Both the position numbers and the translations under genes were made by a program. Positions 5,522 through 6,881 of a stretch of 6,881 nucleotides of DNA are shown piece by piece; positions within the stretch are counted from its first letter, which is position 1, and each line of letters begins with the position of its first letter. The notes under the pieces are model-generated. The model did not search any database. It saw nothing but the letters and a program-made list of their open reading frames with translations, and had not been told where the DNA came from. This stretch comes from Acidobacteriaceae bacterium (GTDB lineage Bacteria > Acidobacteriota > Terriglobia > Terriglobales > Acidobacteriaceae): assembly GCA_030838305.1 (NCBI GenBank), contig JAUTWY010000040.1, forward strand, positions 1-6,881, written 5' to 3'.

Positions 5522-6652
5522 ATGCGGGCTTTCGCCCAGGCCGACCGGTTTGTGAGTGAACTCGAGTCGCGCAAGCTGCGACCGGCCTACGTGTTCGTGG
5601 GGGACGAAGCTTTCTTCCGCAAGCGCTTTCGTGATGCCATCCTGGAACATCTGGTTCCGGCCGATCTGCGGGACTTCAGCATATTCGAGTTCGACCTGGC
5701 GGAAAATGATCTCGCGGAAGTACTCGACCGTGCTCGCACACCCTCTCTGATGGCGCCATTTCAGGTGTTTTTCGTGCGCGGCGTGAAGACTCTTTTTGGC
5801 CGCGGATCAAACGAAGAGAAGCTTGCCGCAATTGAAGACTATTGCAAGAACCCGAATCCCGACGCGATGGTTGTGTTTGTCGCCGACCACATCAGCATTC
5901 CTGCCGACGTCCGCCGCATGGAGATGCAGGACAAAGAGCGCTACCAGCGCATCCGCGAGACCATGGGCCAGTACTGCGGCATCGTGGAACTGGCGCGCGT
6001 GGAAGAAGGCGAAGCGGTGCGCTGGATTGCCGAATATTGCTCCAGCCGCGATGTGCCCGTAAAGTTGGACGCTGACGGCGCCCGCGAACTAGTCGATGCC
6101 CTCGGCGGCGACATGATGATGATCTCCAACGAACTGGAGAAGCTCATGCTCTATGTGGGTGCGAAGAACCATATCACGCTCGGCGACGTGGAAACCATGG
6201 TGCTGGCCGCCAAGCAGCGCTCGCTGTATGAGTTGACCGATGCCATCTCCGCCAAAGAGCGTGTACGCGCGCTCGAAATTCTGGATGCAATCCTGTCGTC
6301 GGGCGATGGCGAGGAAGCCGCTATCGGACACATCTACATGCTGGCCAAAACCTTTCGCCAGATGCTGGTGATTCTCGAGCGCAACGTGCGCGACCAGCGC
6401 ATGCTCTGGGCCGCGCTGTGGCAGGGCTTCCGCGTACCTCCATTCGCCGCCGACGACATCATCAAACAGGCCCGCCGCTACAAATCGCGCCGTGAGTTGA
6501 CGCGCGCGATCCGCCTGGTGGCGAAGGCTGATCTTGCCCTGCGTTCGAATCCCGTGAGCAAGCGGATGGTGCTGGAACGTCTGGTCATGGATCTGACGAC
6601 TGAGGGGAAGTTGGAAACGCCGGGTTGGATGCAGGAACAGTTGCCGGTGTGA
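5522..6652 (+). CDS. holA: DNA polymerase III subunit delta
   Basis: HolA is the delta wrench of the clamp loader; it opens the beta sliding clamp for loading onto primed DNA in the cytoplasm. The predicted 376 residues are somewhat longer than the E. coli protein (343). The N-terminal RPAYVFVGDEAFFRKRFRDAI (20-40) is the family opening, with the degenerate, non-ATP-binding P-loop position GDEAF. The middle contains VRWIAEYCSSRDVPVKLDADGARELVDALGGDMMMISNELEKLMLY, the usual helical region leading to the lid domain (ITLGDVETMV). The C-terminal collar region has LAKTFRQMLVILE and ends ADLALRSNPVSKRMVLERLVMDLT, matching the typical D-x-x-L-K-S final helices. The ATG at 5522 has a strong Shine-Dalgarno. 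The gene follows lptE, a widely conserved neighbour, and converges on rpsT. Nothing suggests truncation. Confidence 0.92.
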   Translation: MRAFAQADRFVSELESRKLRPAYVFVGDEAFFRKRFRDAILEHLVPADLRDFSIFEFDLAENDLAEVLDRARTPSLMAPFQVFFVRGVKTLFGRGSNEEKLAAIEDYCKNPNPDAMVVFVADHISIPADVRRMEMQDKERYQRIRETMGQYCGIVELARVEEGEAVRWIAEYCSSRDVPVKLDADGARELVDALGGDMMMISNELEKLMLYVGAKNHITLGDVETMVLAAKQRSLYELTDAISAKERVRALEILDAILSSGDGEEAAIGHIYMLAKTFRQMLVILERNVRDQRMLWAALWQGFRVPPFAADDIIKQARRYKSRRELTRAIRLVAKADLALRSNPVSKRMVLERLVMDLTTEGKLETPGWMQEQLPV

Positions 6653-6665
6653 AAGAGCAGCTTTG

Positions 6666-6761
6666 AGCTCTTAGGCGTTAGCTCTTAGCTTCCGGTCCAA
6701 AAAATGAACGGCACAAGCCCGCCATTCCAAGCTAAGAGCTGAAGGATCTGAGCTAAGAGCT
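6666..6761. repeat. Nested inverted repeat built from AGCTCTTAG units between holA and rpsT
   Basis: Two copies of AGCTCTTAG lie on the plus strand (6666-6674 and 6680-6688) and two in reverse complement (6732-6740 and 6753-6761). The inner pair extends to a perfect 12-base inverted repeat, AGCTCTTAGCTT at 6680-6691 against 6729-6740, around a 37-base loop. The outer pair gives a further 9 matched bases, separated from the inner stem by unequal internal loops (5 and 12 bases). The element fills most of the gap between two convergent genes, so it may act as a bidirectional transcription end or processing site, although no long T tract follows either stem. Its right arm overlaps the rpsT stop codon (6760-6762). 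Confidence 0.75.
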
Positions 6762-6881
6762 ACTTAATGGCGGCTACGCGTGCGCCCAAGCGCGATTTGT
6801 AGCGGGCGGCGGTGTTGCTGTGCAGCGTACCCTTCTGAATCGCCTTGTCCAGCGCGGATACCGTCTGCCGGTAGGTCTGCT
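6760..6881 (-). CDS. rpsT: 30S ribosomal protein S20, C-terminal part (runs off the window)
   Basis: Read on the minus strand, the last 39 codons encode VSALDKAIQKGTLHSNTAAR, then YKSRLGARVAAIK and TAG. This is the S20 C-terminus, whose ALDKAxxKGxIHxNxAARxKSRL pattern is highly conserved. S20 binds 16S rRNA in the body of the small subunit and is needed for its assembly. The N-terminal half, start codon and promoter lie beyond 6881. The gene converges on holA, and holA-rpsT adjacency is seen in several bacterial groups. The stop codon lies in the right arm of the inverted repeat, so the repeat forms the beginning of the 3' untranslated region. Confidence 0.95.
   Translation of the reverse strand, partial: QTYRQTVSALDKAIQKGTLHSNTAARYKSRLGARVAAIK

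Noticed and set aside
1..6881. Search for a CRISPR array, defence system, prophage or insertion sequence
   Set aside because: No regularly spaced repeats, transposase, integrase, tRNA or defence-type gene is visible. The genes are core metabolism, translation, envelope and replication.

Overview
The window reads as a chromosomal core-gene stretch from a Gram-negative, moderately GC-rich bacterium. The gene set and order (meaB-mce, tsaB-rimI, psd-pssA, an Asd-like gene, lptE-holA, convergent rpsT) and the protein sequences look most like Acidobacteriota, class Terriglobia (Koribacter-like). This placement comes from recognising family sequence flavour, not from a search. LptE indicates an outer membrane with lipopolysaccharide.

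Layout. Positions 1-214 hold the C-terminal end of MeaB, the G-protein chaperone of methylmalonyl-CoA mutase, with an in-frame TAG at 17-19. It overlaps by ATGA with methylmalonyl-CoA epimerase (214-606), so both belong to the propionyl/methylmalonyl-CoA pathway. Next come tsaB (666-1355, t6A tRNA modification) and a RimI-type N-acetyltransferase (1357-1851, TTG start). A small YdcH/DUF465-like gene (1946-2176) stands alone with its own promoter and a rho-independent terminator.

Positions 2331-5465 form a tightly packed operon in which every junction is a four-base ATGA overlap: phosphatidylserine decarboxylase (psd), phosphatidylserine synthase (pssA), an aspartate-semialdehyde-dehydrogenase-like protein lacking the catalytic Cys and His, and the lipoprotein LptE. 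psd and pssA together make phosphatidylethanolamine, and LptE helps insert LPS, so the operon has an envelope theme. The Asd-like pseudoenzyme is the unexplained member. holA (5522-6652, DNA polymerase III delta) follows after 56 bases with its own strong ribosome binding site.

holA converges on rpsT (minus strand, 6760-6881, C-terminal part only). The gap of about 107 bases between them is filled by an unusual nested inverted repeat built from four copies of an AGCTCTTAG unit; one copy runs into the rpsT stop codon.

No CRISPR array, tRNA, rRNA, insertion sequence or phage gene is visible. No gap exceeds 160 bases. Most of the window is ordinary housekeeping sequence. The points most worth a second look are the degenerate Asd-like protein in the lipid operon, the holA/rpsT repeat, the MeaB amber codon and the nearly leaderless psd start.
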